Source: Ignavibacteriales bacterium (GTDB lineage: Bacteria; Bacteroidota; Ignavibacteria; UBA10030). From it: a stretch of DNA of 49,693 bases. Within the stretch, counting starts at the first letter, position 1. Every line of letters starts with the position of its first letter. The notes beneath the pieces are model-generated. The model ran no database searches, was not told the DNA's origin, and saw only the letters and a program-made list of their open reading frames with translations. Where the stretch lies: contig JAPLFP010000221.1 in assembly GCA_026390585.1 (NCBI GenBank), positions 1-49,693 on the forward strand, written 5' to 3'. Positions 22,403 to 30,861 of this stretch are shown here, in pieces. A program made the translations under genes and the position numbers.

Positions 22403-22950
22403 CCCGGCTTTACCGGCACCGTCCCAAGGGATCGCGTGTCGTTTGCTTTGACGAATTTGGCCCGTTCGAACTGCGTCCGCAGTATGGAATGCACTGGGCA
22501 GGGCGCAGACATCCACAGCGTTTGCCTGCAACCTACACCCGATATCACGGGGTTAGGCATTTACTGGCGTTCTTTGACGTCTACCGTGACCAGTTCTGGG
22601 GATACTTCTTTCAGCGCAAGCGCTGGCAAGAGACTCTTCGTGCGTTCAAGCGCTTACGAAAACGTTATCCCCGACGAATACGAATCTATCTCATCCTGGA
22701 CAACTTTTCACCGCACAAGCGTCCAGAAATACGACGCTGGGCACGAGAAAACAATGTTTGCCTGGTTTGGACGCCGACCAATGCTTCTTGGCTCAATCGG
22801 ATCGAATGCCAGTTCACTGAAATCAGGAAGTTCAGCATCGACAACACTTTTCACAAAACGCATCGTCAGCTTCAACGCGCTGTACGTAGGTTCATCCGTT
22901 ATCGCAACAAGCGCCAGCGTAACAAGGCAAAAAAGAAAACACAACATTAA
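22390..22950 (+). CDS. IS630 transposase, 3' frame (catalytic DDE part, reached by -1 frameshift)
   Basis: Read after slipping back one base on the A8 tract, this frame continues KKRLTRLYRHRPKGSR and contains the full DD(35)E centre: VVCFDEFGP (first Asp), IYLILDNFSPHK (second Asp) and SWLNRIECQFTEI (Glu). The joined protein is about 350 residues, normal for the family. An internal ATG at 22489 lies after the first catalytic Asp and would give an inactive protein, so the frameshift product is the expected enzyme. Confidence 0.85.
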   Translation, partial: KKRLTRLYRHRPKGSRVVCFDEFGPFELRPQYGMHWAGRRHPQRLPATYTRYHGVRHLLAFFDVYRDQFWGYFFQRKRWQETLRAFKRLRKRYPRRIRIYLILDNFSPHKRPEIRRWARENNVCLVWTPTNASWLNRIECQFTEIRKFSIDNTFHKTHRQLQRAVRRFIRYRNKRQRNKAKKKTQH

Positions 22951-22997
22951 TTTATAGACCCGGTACTAGCTACTGCATTCTGATTGTTCAAACTCGG

Positions 22998-23030
22998 ATC
23001 CTCGCCTTCTTCTGGGCGAGGATTCTTGTC
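22998..23030 (+). terminator. Terminator separated from the barrel gene by the IS630 insertion
   Basis: ATCCTCGCC (22998-23006) pairs with GGCGAGGAT (23015-23023), followed by TCTTGTC. With the IS removed it would lie about 75 bases after the barrel stop codon, so it is probably that gene's original terminator. Confidence 0.65.
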
Positions 23031-23056
23031 TTGGGCGCATTTGTTCCCCCCTCCTG

Positions 23057-23151
23057 TTGCCTTTCTAGTGCCACTTCTAGTAAGAGATCTTGTAGTATTG
23101 CCATGCCTTCGGTATATTCAGAAAGGCACTAGCTACTCTGTAGTAGTTTTC
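23057..23151 (+). promoter_or_regulatory. Promoter of the purine cluster split by a MITE
   Basis: TTG (23057-23059) lies left of the MITE and TAGTTTTC (23144-23151) lies right. Removing the 62-bp MITE and one TA leaves exactly 20 bases between them, giving TTG-N20-TAGTTTTC, almost the same as the GH31 promoter. The present spacing is 84 bases and cannot work. Inside the MITE, TTG (23090-23092) plus 20 bases plus TATATTCA (23113-23120) may serve as a weaker replacement. Confidence 0.5.
23068..23129. mobile_element. 62-bp MITE-like derivative of the IS630 element
   Basis: It starts GTGCCACTTCTAG, closely matching the left end of the neighbouring IS630 (GTGCCAGTTCTAA), and ends with the inverted GGCAC. 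It is flanked by TA on both sides (23066-23067 and 23130-23131). It has no coding capacity and could be moved in trans by the intact transposase 100 bases upstream. Confidence 0.7.
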
Positions 23152-23259
23152 GACTGCGGACTCTCTGGCTTGATCCTACGCATTGGCGTACGTAAGCCTG
23201 ATTCTTGGCCCCATCTTTCTGAGGGAAGTCTGAACGGCACACATCCTCTATCGAAACGA

Positions 23260-24654
23260 ATGTCTCTCCTGGTCAAAAATGGGACCGTTGTAACTCCGGA
23301 CAAGATCGCGATTGCAGACGTCTACGTCGAGAACGATATCATCACTGCGATCGGGGAAAGTCTGACGCAACAATCGGAGACGACCATCGATGCGTCGGGG
23401 AACTACGTTATTCCCGGCGGCATCGATGTCCACACACATCTGGAAGCTCCGGTGGGGGGCACAACGTCCAGCGACGACTTTGAAACGGGAACTCGCGCCG
23501 CGGCGTTTGGAGGAACCACCTGTATCATTGATTTTGCCACCCAGTCGAGGGGACAATCGCTCCTGGAAGCATACCGGGTCTGGCGACAGAAGGCTGCCAA
23601 AGCAACAATCGATTATGGACTTCACATGATTGTTGTCGATGTTGCGGAAGGGCGGATAGAGGAACTTGATGACCTCGTCAGCGAAGGGATCACAAGTCTA
23701 AAGCTCTTTACGGCGTATCCCGGTGTTCTCATGGTGGATGATGCCGCGATTCTGCAGATTATGGTTCGTGCCCGGAATAAGGGAGCGCTCATAGCGGTGC
23801 ATGCAGAAAACGGTGGGGCGATTGAATACCTCGTTCAGAAAGCCCGGACCGAGGGGCGCACTGCACCGATCGAACATGCATTGACTCGTCCTGCAATTGC
23901 AGAAGCTGAAGCGGTGCATCGGGTGATTGCGCTTGCGCGCATAGCGGATATTCCCCTCTACATTGTCCACGTCACGTCGGCAGAGGCACTCGAAGAGATT
24001 ACTCGTGCACGCAAAAAGGGAATTCCGATCTTCGGTGAAACCTGCCCGCAGTACCTGTTCCTCACCATGGCAGAGCTGCGGCGACCGAATTTTGAAGGGG
24101 CGAAGTTCGTATTGACTCCTCCGTTGCGCGACCTTGCTGATCAGGAAGCTCTCTGGAAAGGCCTCCGGGATGGCGACCTGCAAGTCGTTTCAACTGATCA
24201 CTGCCCGTTTTTCTTCAAGACCCAAAAGCGCGCCGGCCTCGACGATTTCACCAAGATTCCCAATGGCGGTCCCGGTATTGAACATCGGCTGCAACTCCTG
24301 TATCATTTTGGAGTGAATCAGGAAAGGATTTCCGTGCGCAGATGGGTGGAACTGGTCGCCGCGAATCCAGCGAGACTCTTTGGTCTCTATCCAAAAAAGG
24401 GAGCGCTTCAGGTCGGAAGTGATGCCGACATAGTCATCTGGAACCCCAACCAGAAGCACACGATTTCTGCGGCGTCGCATCATATGAACGTCGACTACTC
24501 GATGTACGAAGGCATCACTGTTCAAGGAAATGCGGAGACGGTCATTTCCCGGGGCGAGATCATTGTGAATCAAAATACGTGGTCTGCGAAGCCGGGGCGC
24601 GGCAAATATCTCAAGCGGTCTCCGTTCAACGGCACTTTGTCAACTGTACGCTGA
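23260..24654 (+). CDS. hyuA: D-hydantoinase / dihydropyrimidinase family amidohydrolase
   Basis: 464 residues. A zinc-dependent cyclic-amide hydrolase that opens the ring of dihydropyrimidines, hydantoins or related purine-derived rings. Metal ligands are visible: GIDVHTHLE (H58, H60), the carbamylated lysine in TSLKLFTAYP (K148), AVHAENG, YIVHVTSAEAL and STDHCPFF (Asp). The ATG at 23260 is chosen because it begins MSLLVKNGTVVTPD, the normal family start; the open frame extends 92 codons upstream through the terminator and the MITE and is spurious there. It is the first gene of the purine cluster. In the E. coli yge-ygf cluster the homologue is HyuA. Confidence 0.9.
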   Translation: MSLLVKNGTVVTPDKIAIADVYVENDIITAIGESLTQQSETTIDASGNYVIPGGIDVHTHLEAPVGGTTSSDDFETGTRAAAFGGTTCIIDFATQSRGQSLLEAYRVWRQKAAKATIDYGLHMIVVDVAEGRIEELDDLVSEGITSLKLFTAYPGVLMVDDAAILQIMVRARNKGALIAVHAENGGAIEYLVQKARTEGRTAPIEHALTRPAIAEAEAVHRVIALARIADIPLYIVHVTSAEALEEITRARKKGIPIFGETCPQYLFLTMAELRRPNFEGAKFVLTPPLRDLADQEALWKGLRDGDLQVVSTDHCPFFFKTQKRAGLDDFTKIPNGGPGIEHRLQLLYHFGVNQERISVRRWVELVAANPARLFGLYPKKGALQVGSDADIVIWNPNQKHTISAASHHMNVDYSMYEGITVQGNAETVISRGEIIVNQNTWSAKPGRGKYLKRSPFNGTLSTVR

Positions 24655-24666
24655 ACAGAACTCATC

Positions 24667-26103
24667 ATGAGCAACTCCATTGCATTCGTCCTTGATGGAA
24701 ACGCTGTCGAGATCGGATTCGATCGTTCATCTCGACTGGCGCCGACGACTACCGTGCTGAATTATTTGCGCGGTTTGCCGCAACACCGGGGAGTGAAGGA
24801 AGGTTGTGCGGAAGGTGATTGCGGAGCCTGCACTGTTGTTGTCGGTGAATTGCGAGCAGACAAGTCCATCAATTACAGAGCGGTCGATTCCTGCTTGCTC
24901 TTTCTCCCAATGATTCACGGAAAACAGTTGATCACTGTTGAAAACCTGAAGGGCTCATCGGGAAATCTTCATCCTGTCCAGCAAGCAATGGTGGACTTTC
25001 ACGGCAGTCAGTGTGGCTTTTGCACGCCCGGAATTGTGATGACTCTGTTTGCCCTCTATAAAGGAGGCACCAAGCCATCGCAAGACGAGATCGCTGAAGC
25101 CCTTGCAGGCAACCTCTGCCGATGTACGGGCTATGAGCCGATTTTGAAGGCGGCTGTTGCCGCATGTAATGGGGGAGGACGGGATCAGTTTTCAGTTGAT
25201 GAGGCGCGCATCGTAGGATTGCTGAAATCCATCTCTCCCGACGGGATCTCGCTTTCGACAGATCTCCAGCGCTATGATCAACCTGCGACGTTGGATGAAT
25301 GTCTTGTTCTCGTGGAGAAGTTTCCTGACGCACTTATCATCAACGGTGCAACAGATGTGGCGCTCAGGGTCACGAAGAAGTTTGAGATTCTCCGGCACAT
25401 CATTGACTGTTCACGAATCGCAGAGCTCAGGACGGTTTCGAGCGACAGTCACGCTCTGACGATCGGGGCGGGTGTCCGCATCAGCGAGGTAATGAAGCTT
25501 GTAAAGAATGATTTCCCCGGGCTTTACCAAATGTTGACGGTGTTCGCCGCCCAACAGATACGGAATGTGGCAACGCTCGGCGGGAATATCGGAACTGCTT
25601 CTCCGATCGGTGACACGCTTCCGGTTCTTATGGCATATGGCGCAGAGATTATTCTTCAGAGTCGTCGTGGGATGAGGCGTGTCAAGGCAGCCTCGTTCGT
25701 GAAAGGGTACAGAACGACGGATCGTCAACCGGATGAGTTGATCATGGCCGTCGCACTGCCGCGACCCTCGGCGGTGTCACGCATCCGGACGTACAAGGTG
25801 TCCAAGCGTCGCGATCTTGATATCGCGACTGTGAGTGCTGCATTCAGAGTGGACCTGGATGAAAAAGGAATTGTGAGCGACATTACTCTCGCGTATGGAG
25901 GGATGGCAGAATGCACAAAACGGTCGATCTCTGCCGAAGCCTTCCTCAAAGGAAAAGCATGGAATCGTCAGAGCGTTGAAGGAGCGCAACTCCTGATCGA
26001 CATGGATTTCAGTCCGATTTCTGATGTGCGCGGAAGTGCAGAGTTTCGGAAAATCGCAGCGAGGAATTTGCTTCTGAAATTCTGGAGTGAAACAACGGAA
26101 TAA
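24667..26103 (+). CDS. xdhA: Xanthine dehydrogenase small subunit (2x[2Fe-2S] + FAD)
   Basis: 478 residues. The N-terminal plant-type [2Fe-2S] domain has C47, C52, C55 and C76 (GCAEGDCGACTVV...VDSC). The second [2Fe-2S] helical domain has C116, C119, C151 and C153 (CGFCTPG...NLCRCTGY). The remainder is the FAD-binding domain (NGATDVALRV near 225; NVATLGGNIGTASPIGD near 300) and its C-terminal CO-dehydrogenase-flavoprotein-like domain. The protein carries electrons from the molybdenum site to FAD and NAD. It partners the molybdopterin subunit encoded next, though that one is rearranged. All eight cluster cysteines are present. Confidence 0.93.
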   Translation: MSNSIAFVLDGNAVEIGFDRSSRLAPTTTVLNYLRGLPQHRGVKEGCAEGDCGACTVVVGELRADKSINYRAVDSCLLFLPMIHGKQLITVENLKGSSGNLHPVQQAMVDFHGSQCGFCTPGIVMTLFALYKGGTKPSQDEIAEALAGNLCRCTGYEPILKAAVAACNGGGRDQFSVDEARIVGLLKSISPDGISLSTDLQRYDQPATLDECLVLVEKFPDALIINGATDVALRVTKKFEILRHIIDCSRIAELRTVSSDSHALTIGAGVRISEVMKLVKNDFPGLYQMLTVFAAQQIRNVATLGGNIGTASPIGDTLPVLMAYGAEIILQSRRGMRRVKAASFVKGYRTTDRQPDELIMAVALPRPSAVSRIRTYKVSKRRDLDIATVSAAFRVDLDEKGIVSDITLAYGGMAECTKRSISAEAFLKGKAWNRQSVEGAQLLIDMDFSPISDVRGSAEFRKIAARNLLLKFWSETTE

Positions 26104-26200
26104 ATTCGAAACTCAAAACTGCATTTGCACTTCTCTTCGGATTTCGGTGTTAGAGGTTCGTATTTGTTTCGTGTTTCGCATTTCGAATTTCCATTGAGGT
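26104..26200. repeat. AT-rich degenerate repeat tract between xdhA and xdhB
   Basis: The gap between xdhA and xdhB is made of words such as ATTCGAAACTC, TTCGGATTTCGG, TTTGTTTCGTGTTTCGCATTTCGAATTT. It matches in style the tracts at 2090, 34551 and 45085. It separates two genes that in other genomes are close neighbours. Confidence 0.6.
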
Positions 26201-26227
26201 TGGTCTGAGCTGTTAAGGAAGTGCACT

Positions 26228-29200
26228 ATGCACCAACAGATACCACACGAAAGCGCAGCGCTCCACGTCACTGGTGAAGCGCTCTATATTGACGATCTCC
26301 CGTCCAGCCCGAGTCTTTTGATAGGGCGAGTCGTCTACAGCCCTCACGCTCATGCCCGCATCGTGTCGTATGACCTGACGAAGGCGATGCAGGCTCCTGG
26401 AGTCGCTGCAGTGCTATGCGCAAAGAATATCCCGGGCCACAACCAGATGGGGCCGGTCGTCAAGGATGAGCCCTGCCTTGCCTCTGAGGAAGTAACATTT
26501 GTTGGTCAAGCGGTGTTTCTGATCGCGGCGAAGACGGACACTCAGTGCCGCGCCGCTGAAAAGCTGATTGACGTAACGTATCAAGCACTCAGACCGATTC
26601 TCACCATCGATGACGCGATTGCAGCGAACAGTCTCCTTGGGCCGGCACGAACAATGCAGCGTGGAGATGCGGACTCAGCCCTTCGCTCGGCTGGGCACAG
26701 AATAGAGGGAGAGCTGAGAACGGGTGCAGCGGAACACTGGTATCTTGAATCGCAGGCTTCGTTGTCTGTCCCGGGAGAAGGCACCGAAATGACGTTGTAT
26801 TGTGGCTCGCAGCACCCCTCAGAGACACAAACTCTGGTTGCCGAAGTCCTCGGTGTGAAGAAAAAGGACGTGGTTGTAGAAGTTCGCCGAATCGGTGGTG
26901 CCTTTGGAGGCAAAGAGACTCAGGGAAATCATGTTGCATGCTGGAGTGCGCTCCTCGCCCGTGCGACCGGTTGCCCCGTCAAAGTCAGGCTCTTCCGCGA
27001 CGACGACATGATCATGACTGGGAAACGACACCGCTTTCTGACGCGATACAAAGCCGGGTTTGATGATGAGGGAATACTACGGGCCGTCAAGATCGAATTG
27101 AACAGCGATGCCGGTGCAGCGACAGATCTCTCCTTTGCGATCATGGAGCGGGCGATGTTCCATTGCGACAATGCCTACTTTGTACCACACATGCATGTCC
27201 TTGCTCGCGTTTGGAAAACCAACCTCCCATCGAATACTGCTTTCCGCGGATTCGGCGGCCCTCAGGGAATGGCGGCGATGGAAGCGATCATCGACCGTAT
27301 GGCACGCATCCTCCATAAGGATGCAGCAGAAATCCGGCTCAAGAATTTCTATGGCCTTGACTCGAACAATACGACGCACTATGGCCAGGTCGTGGAGAAC
27401 AACCGGCTGCATCGAATGTTCGATGAATTGATGCAGTCATCGGAGTACGCCTCACGACGCAAAGCTGTCCGGGAGTACAACGCTGCGAATGAATTCACCA
27501 AGAAAGGCCTTGCCCTGACGCCTGTCAAGTTTGGGATTTCGTTCACGACGACATTTCTGAACCAGGCCGGTGCTCTCGTCAACATCTACAATGACGGCAC
27601 TGTTCTCGTCAACCACGGCGGGATTGAAATGGGGCAGGGGCTTCACACGAAGATGCAGCAGATAGCGGCTGCGGAACTCGGCATCAGTATTGATCGCGTA
27701 CGCGTGAATGCAACAAACACTTCCAAAGTTCCCAATACATCGGCTACTGCTGCCTCATCTGGAACGGACATGAATGGTGCGGCGGTGAAAAATGCGATCG
27801 ACACGCTGAAAGGTCGAATTGCCGATTGCATCGCTGGCATGTTCAATGAAAAAGATTCTTCGGTGCAGACATCAAAGGATGATATTCGCTTTGAGCGCGA
27901 CACGATCTTCGATGGCAAGCACCCGGAGCGATCCATTGGTTTCGCGGAAGCAATGCCGCAGATGGTTTTGCGCCGGGTGAGTCTGAGCTCGACTGGATAC
28001 TATCGTACGCCTGGCATTGGATGGGACAGAGACAAAGGAGTGGGAACACCATTTCGCTATTACGCGTTTGGCATGGCTGTCTCAGAAGTGCTTGTCGATA
28101 CTCTCACTGGCGCCACAACGCTACTTCGGACAGACATCCTCCACGACGCCGGAGATTCAATCAATCCTGCCATCGACATTGGGCAGATCGAAGGTGGCTA
28201 CATCCAGGGAGTCGGCTGGTGCACCACAGAAGAAATAAAATGGGACGATGCCGGAAATCTGCTAACGCATTCCCCTGATACCTACAAGATTCCAACAGCC
28301 ACCGATATTGCATCATTAGTTACAGGACTTACCTGTCTTGTCTGCAACTCGAAGTATGAAAATGGGAATCTCCACACCTGTCCGAAGTGTGGAGTCCAGG
28401 GTATTCTGGACGTTCAGTACGACTACGATGCGATCGGAGCGAAGCTCTCCCGTGCCGTCCTTGCAGATCGTCCGTTCAGTCATTGGCGCTACCGCGAGCT
28501 TCTTCCGATTTCTGCAGAAGCAGTCCTCCCACATCTAGCTGTGGGAGGAACTCCTCTCTACGACGTTCCGCGTCTTGCCGCAGCTGTCGGAATTCACAAG
28601 CTGTTTTTAAAGGACGAAGGGAGAAATCCCACAAGTTCTTTCAAGGACCGGGCAAGTTCTGTTGGTGTCGTGAAAGCACAGGAGTTCGGCTTCAATACCA
28701 TTGCTTGCGCATCGACGGGAAATGCAGCATCGTCCCTGGCCGGACTGTCGGCTGCTGTTGGACTGCGGAGTGTTATCTTCGTGCCCCAGCGCGCGCCGGA
28801 ACCGAAAGTGACGCAGCTTCTGATTTTTGGCGCAACGGTTGTTCGTGTGAAGGGGACTTACGAAAACGCGTTCGAGCTCTGTCGGGAAGCGTGCAGGAAG
28901 TTCGGCTGGTATGATCGAAACAGCGGTACGAATCCCTTCCTCGTTGAAGGAAAGAAAACTGCGGGGCTCGAGATTGCTGAACAATTTGGAGCGACGATTC
29001 CGGAATGGGTTGTGGTGTCTGTAGGCGACGGATGCACGATCGGAGGGATCGGCAAAGGGCTTCAGGAAATGAAGAAACTGGGATTCATCGATCGCGTGCC
29101 GAGACTGCTCGGCGTCCAGGCTGAAGGTGCGCGACCCATCCTCGATTCTTTTCTGAGCGGCAAGGATCTCATCCCTTCAGACACGAACACCATTGCTGAC

Positions 29201-29548
29201 AGCATCGCTGTCGGTACTCCCCGCAACTGGCGACGGGCCATTCAGCAGATCAAAGCTTCGCGTGGAGAGATGATTGCTGTGACGGATGGTGAGATACTGG
29301 AAGCGATGCGTCTGACAGCGCGTCTCGGTGGAGTCTTCGGCGAACCCGCAGGTGTGGCTGGTGTTGCCGGTCTGAAGAAGGCGATCGCTCAGGGGGTAGT
29401 GAAATCCGGTGAATCAGCTGTTGTTGTCATCACCGGAAATGGACTGAAGGATGTGCAGTCCGCAAAGCAGGCTGTGGGGCAAGCGCTTGATATTGAACCC
29501 GATTTTCAGGTTCTTGAAAAACATTTGTTGGAACTTTCACTCATTTGA
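26228..29548 (+). CDS. Xanthine dehydrogenase molybdopterin subunit (C-truncated) fused to threonine synthase
   Basis: 1106 residues in one frame. Residues 1 to about 694 are XdhB-type molybdenum hydroxylase: GEALYIDDLP, RIGGAFGGKE (E230) and AFRGFGGPQG (R340), the two purine-binding positions of true xanthine dehydrogenases, MGQGLHTKMQQ, and HSPDTYKIPT. Just there, about 80 residues before the expected end, it changes to threonine synthase (about 695-1106): zinc-ribbon-like TCLVCNSKY...CPKCG, TPLYDVPRLA, SSFKDRAS with PLP lysine K806, ACASTGNAASSLAG, and GDGCTIGGIGKG. The lost XdhB tail normally carries the GEPP-type catalytic glutamate, so the hydroxylase half is probably inactive while the synthase half looks complete. 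A deletion that joined two adjacent genes is the simplest explanation; an assembly error is possible. Confidence 0.88.
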   Translation: MHQQIPHESAALHVTGEALYIDDLPSSPSLLIGRVVYSPHAHARIVSYDLTKAMQAPGVAAVLCAKNIPGHNQMGPVVKDEPCLASEEVTFVGQAVFLIAAKTDTQCRAAEKLIDVTYQALRPILTIDDAIAANSLLGPARTMQRGDADSALRSAGHRIEGELRTGAAEHWYLESQASLSVPGEGTEMTLYCGSQHPSETQTLVAEVLGVKKKDVVVEVRRIGGAFGGKETQGNHVACWSALLARATGCPVKVRLFRDDDMIMTGKRHRFLTRYKAGFDDEGILRAVKIELNSDAGAATDLSFAIMERAMFHCDNAYFVPHMHVLARVWKTNLPSNTAFRGFGGPQGMAAMEAIIDRMARILHKDAAEIRLKNFYGLDSNNTTHYGQVVENNRLHRMFDELMQSSEYASRRKAVREYNAANEFTKKGLALTPVKFGISFTTTFLNQAGALVNIYNDGTVLVNHGGIEMGQGLHTKMQQIAAAELGISIDRVRVNATNTSKVPNTSATAASSGTDMNGAAVKNAIDTLKGRIADCIAGMFNEKDSSVQTSKDDIRFERDTIFDGKHPERSIGFAEAMPQMVLRRVSLSSTGYYRTPGIGWDRDKGVGTPFRYYAFGMAVSEVLVDTLTGATTLLRTDILHDAGDSINPAIDIGQIEGGYIQGVGWCTTEEIKWDDAGNLLTHSPDTYKIPTATDIASLVTGLTCLVCNSKYENGNLHTCPKCGVQGILDVQYDYDAIGAKLSRAVLADRPFSHWRYRELLPISAEAVLPHLAVGGTPLYDVPRLAAAVGIHKLFLKDEGRNPTSSFKDRASSVGVVKAQEFGFNTIACASTGNAASSLAGLSAAVGLRSVIFVPQRAPEPKVTQLLIFGATVVRVKGTYENAFELCREACRKFGWYDRNSGTNPFLVEGKKTAGLEIAEQFGATIPEWVVVSVGDGCTIGGIGKGLQEMKKLGFIDRVPRLLGVQAEGARPILDSFLSGKDLIPSDTNTIADSIAVGTPRNWRRAIQQIKASRGEMIAVTDGEILEAMRLTARLGGVFGEPAGVAGVAGLKKAIAQGVVKSGESAVVVITGNGLKDVQSAKQAVGQALDIEPDFQVLEKHLLELSLI

Positions 29549-29559
29549 ATTCAACACAC

Positions 29560-30861
29560 GTGAGTCTTCTCCTCAAAAACACTAAAGCGATGACGCTGGC
29601 TCCGCCGGCAATCGAGGAATGTGATATCCGCATTGATGATGGCGGAATTGTCGATCGCGCCCCGCACCTGAGACCGAGGCGGGATGAGGAGATTGTTGAT
29701 CTGCAGTACAAGATTGTCATGCCGGGCTTTGTGTGTTCGCACACGCATCTGTATTCAGCCTTGTCACGCGGCATGCCCGCACCGTCGTCTCCACCAAGAA
29801 ACTTCGTTGAAATACTGCAAAAAGTCTGGTGGAAACTGGACAAAGCCTTGGACGAAGAGGCGATCTATTATAGTGCTCTCGTGGGTGCGATTGAATCGGT
29901 GAAGTTTGGCACAACCACATTGATTGATCATCATGCGTCTCCGAATTTCATCACAGGCTCACTTGATTTGATCAAACACGCGCTCTGTCAGGTTGGGACG
30001 CGAGGGATACTCTGCTATGAAACGACCGACCGCGGCGGGAAGAAGCGACGCAACCTTGGTCTCGAAGAGAATGAGCGGTTTGTGATGGAGAATGCCAGCA
30101 ACGCCCATTTCCGTGGCACGATCGGTGCGCATGCGCAGTTTACGCTGGGCGATGATTCTCTTGTCTGGCTTGGCGAGTTGGCAGCTATGTACGACTGCGG
30201 GGTGCACATTCACGTGGCAGAAGACAAAGCCGATGTGCTGAACGCGCAGAAGGAACACAAGCAGGATATCATTGAGCGGCTCGCGAAATTCGGGATCCTC
30301 AGGAAAAAATCTCTCATCGTGCATGGCGTTCACCTCTCGAAGAAACAACTGGCAACCATTGAGAAATCCGGCGCGTGGATGGTTCATAATCCCAGATCAA
30401 ATATGAACAACGCGGTTGGTCACGCCCCATTGAATTGGTTCGGTGAACACGCGGCATTAGGAACGGATGGGTTTCCCGCCGATATGTTCGAAGAATCGAA
30501 ATTCGGGTATTTCCGAAACGCTGAGTCAGAATCGCCCGTTGGATTCTCCAGAATTCCCGAAATGTTGCACAACGGTCAGCGTCTGGTTTCCGAGTTCTTT
30601 GGCCATCCGTTCGGAACACTGCAAAAAGGATGTCCCGCCGATCTTGTGGTGCTCGGGTATTGTCCCCCAACGCCCCTGACGTCCCGTAATCTCCTCGGTC
30701 ACTTCCTGTTTGGCATGAATTCGTCGATGGTTGAGCACGTGATCGTGAATGGGAACAGGATTGTTTGGAACAAACAATTGATCGGCATAGACGAAAACGA
30801 TGTAATGCAGAAAGCGGCAAAAGTCTCGAAAAAGCTCTGGAGTCGGATGCATGGCAGATAA
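29560..30861 (+). CDS. ssnA: SsnA-type metal-dependent aminohydrolase (guanine/hydroxypyrimidine deaminase-like)
   Basis: About 433 residues of the amidohydrolase superfamily. Visible metal and catalytic motifs: VCSHTHLYSALSRGM (HxH), HIHVAEDKAD, IVHGVHLSKKQ and LGTDGFPADM (Asp). These match SsnA, the putative aminohydrolase of the E. coli purine cluster, which removes an amino group from a purine-like ring or a ring-opened intermediate. GTG at 29560 (VSLLLKNTKAM) is chosen by comparison with related N-termini; TTG at 29545, overlapping the previous stop, is possible. The 3' end overlaps the next gene by 11 bases, so translation is probably coupled. Confidence 0.85.
   Translation: MSLLLKNTKAMTLAPPAIEECDIRIDDGGIVDRAPHLRPRRDEEIVDLQYKIVMPGFVCSHTHLYSALSRGMPAPSSPPRNFVEILQKVWWKLDKALDEEAIYYSALVGAIESVKFGTTTLIDHHASPNFITGSLDLIKHALCQVGTRGILCYETTDRGGKKRRNLGLEENERFVMENASNAHFRGTIGAHAQFTLGDDSLVWLGELAAMYDCGVHIHVAEDKADVLNAQKEHKQDIIERLAKFGILRKKSLIVHGVHLSKKQLATIEKSGAWMVHNPRSNMNNAVGHAPLNWFGEHAALGTDGFPADMFEESKFGYFRNAESESPVGFSRIPEMLHNGQRLVSEFFGHPFGTLQKGCPADLVVLGYCPPTPLTSRNLLGHFLFGMNSSMVEHVIVNGNRIVWNKQLIGIDENDVMQKAAKVSKKLWSRMHGR

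Larger units (their letters stand above)
21825..22966 (+). mobile_element. IS630-family insertion sequence, complete (1142 bp)
   Basis: The ends are imperfect inverted repeats: left GTGCCAGTTCTAAAAAATAA and right (complement) GTACCGGGTCTATAAATTAA. The element is flanked on both sides by TA (21823-21824 and 22967-22968), the target duplication of IS630/Tc1-mariner elements. It carries one transposase split into two frames. Sequence is intact end to end, which suggests a fairly recent insertion. Confidence 0.88.

Noticed and set aside
22984-23259. Longer N-terminus for the hydantoinase
   Set aside because: The extra codons run through a terminator and the MITE; the family start is the ATG at 23260.
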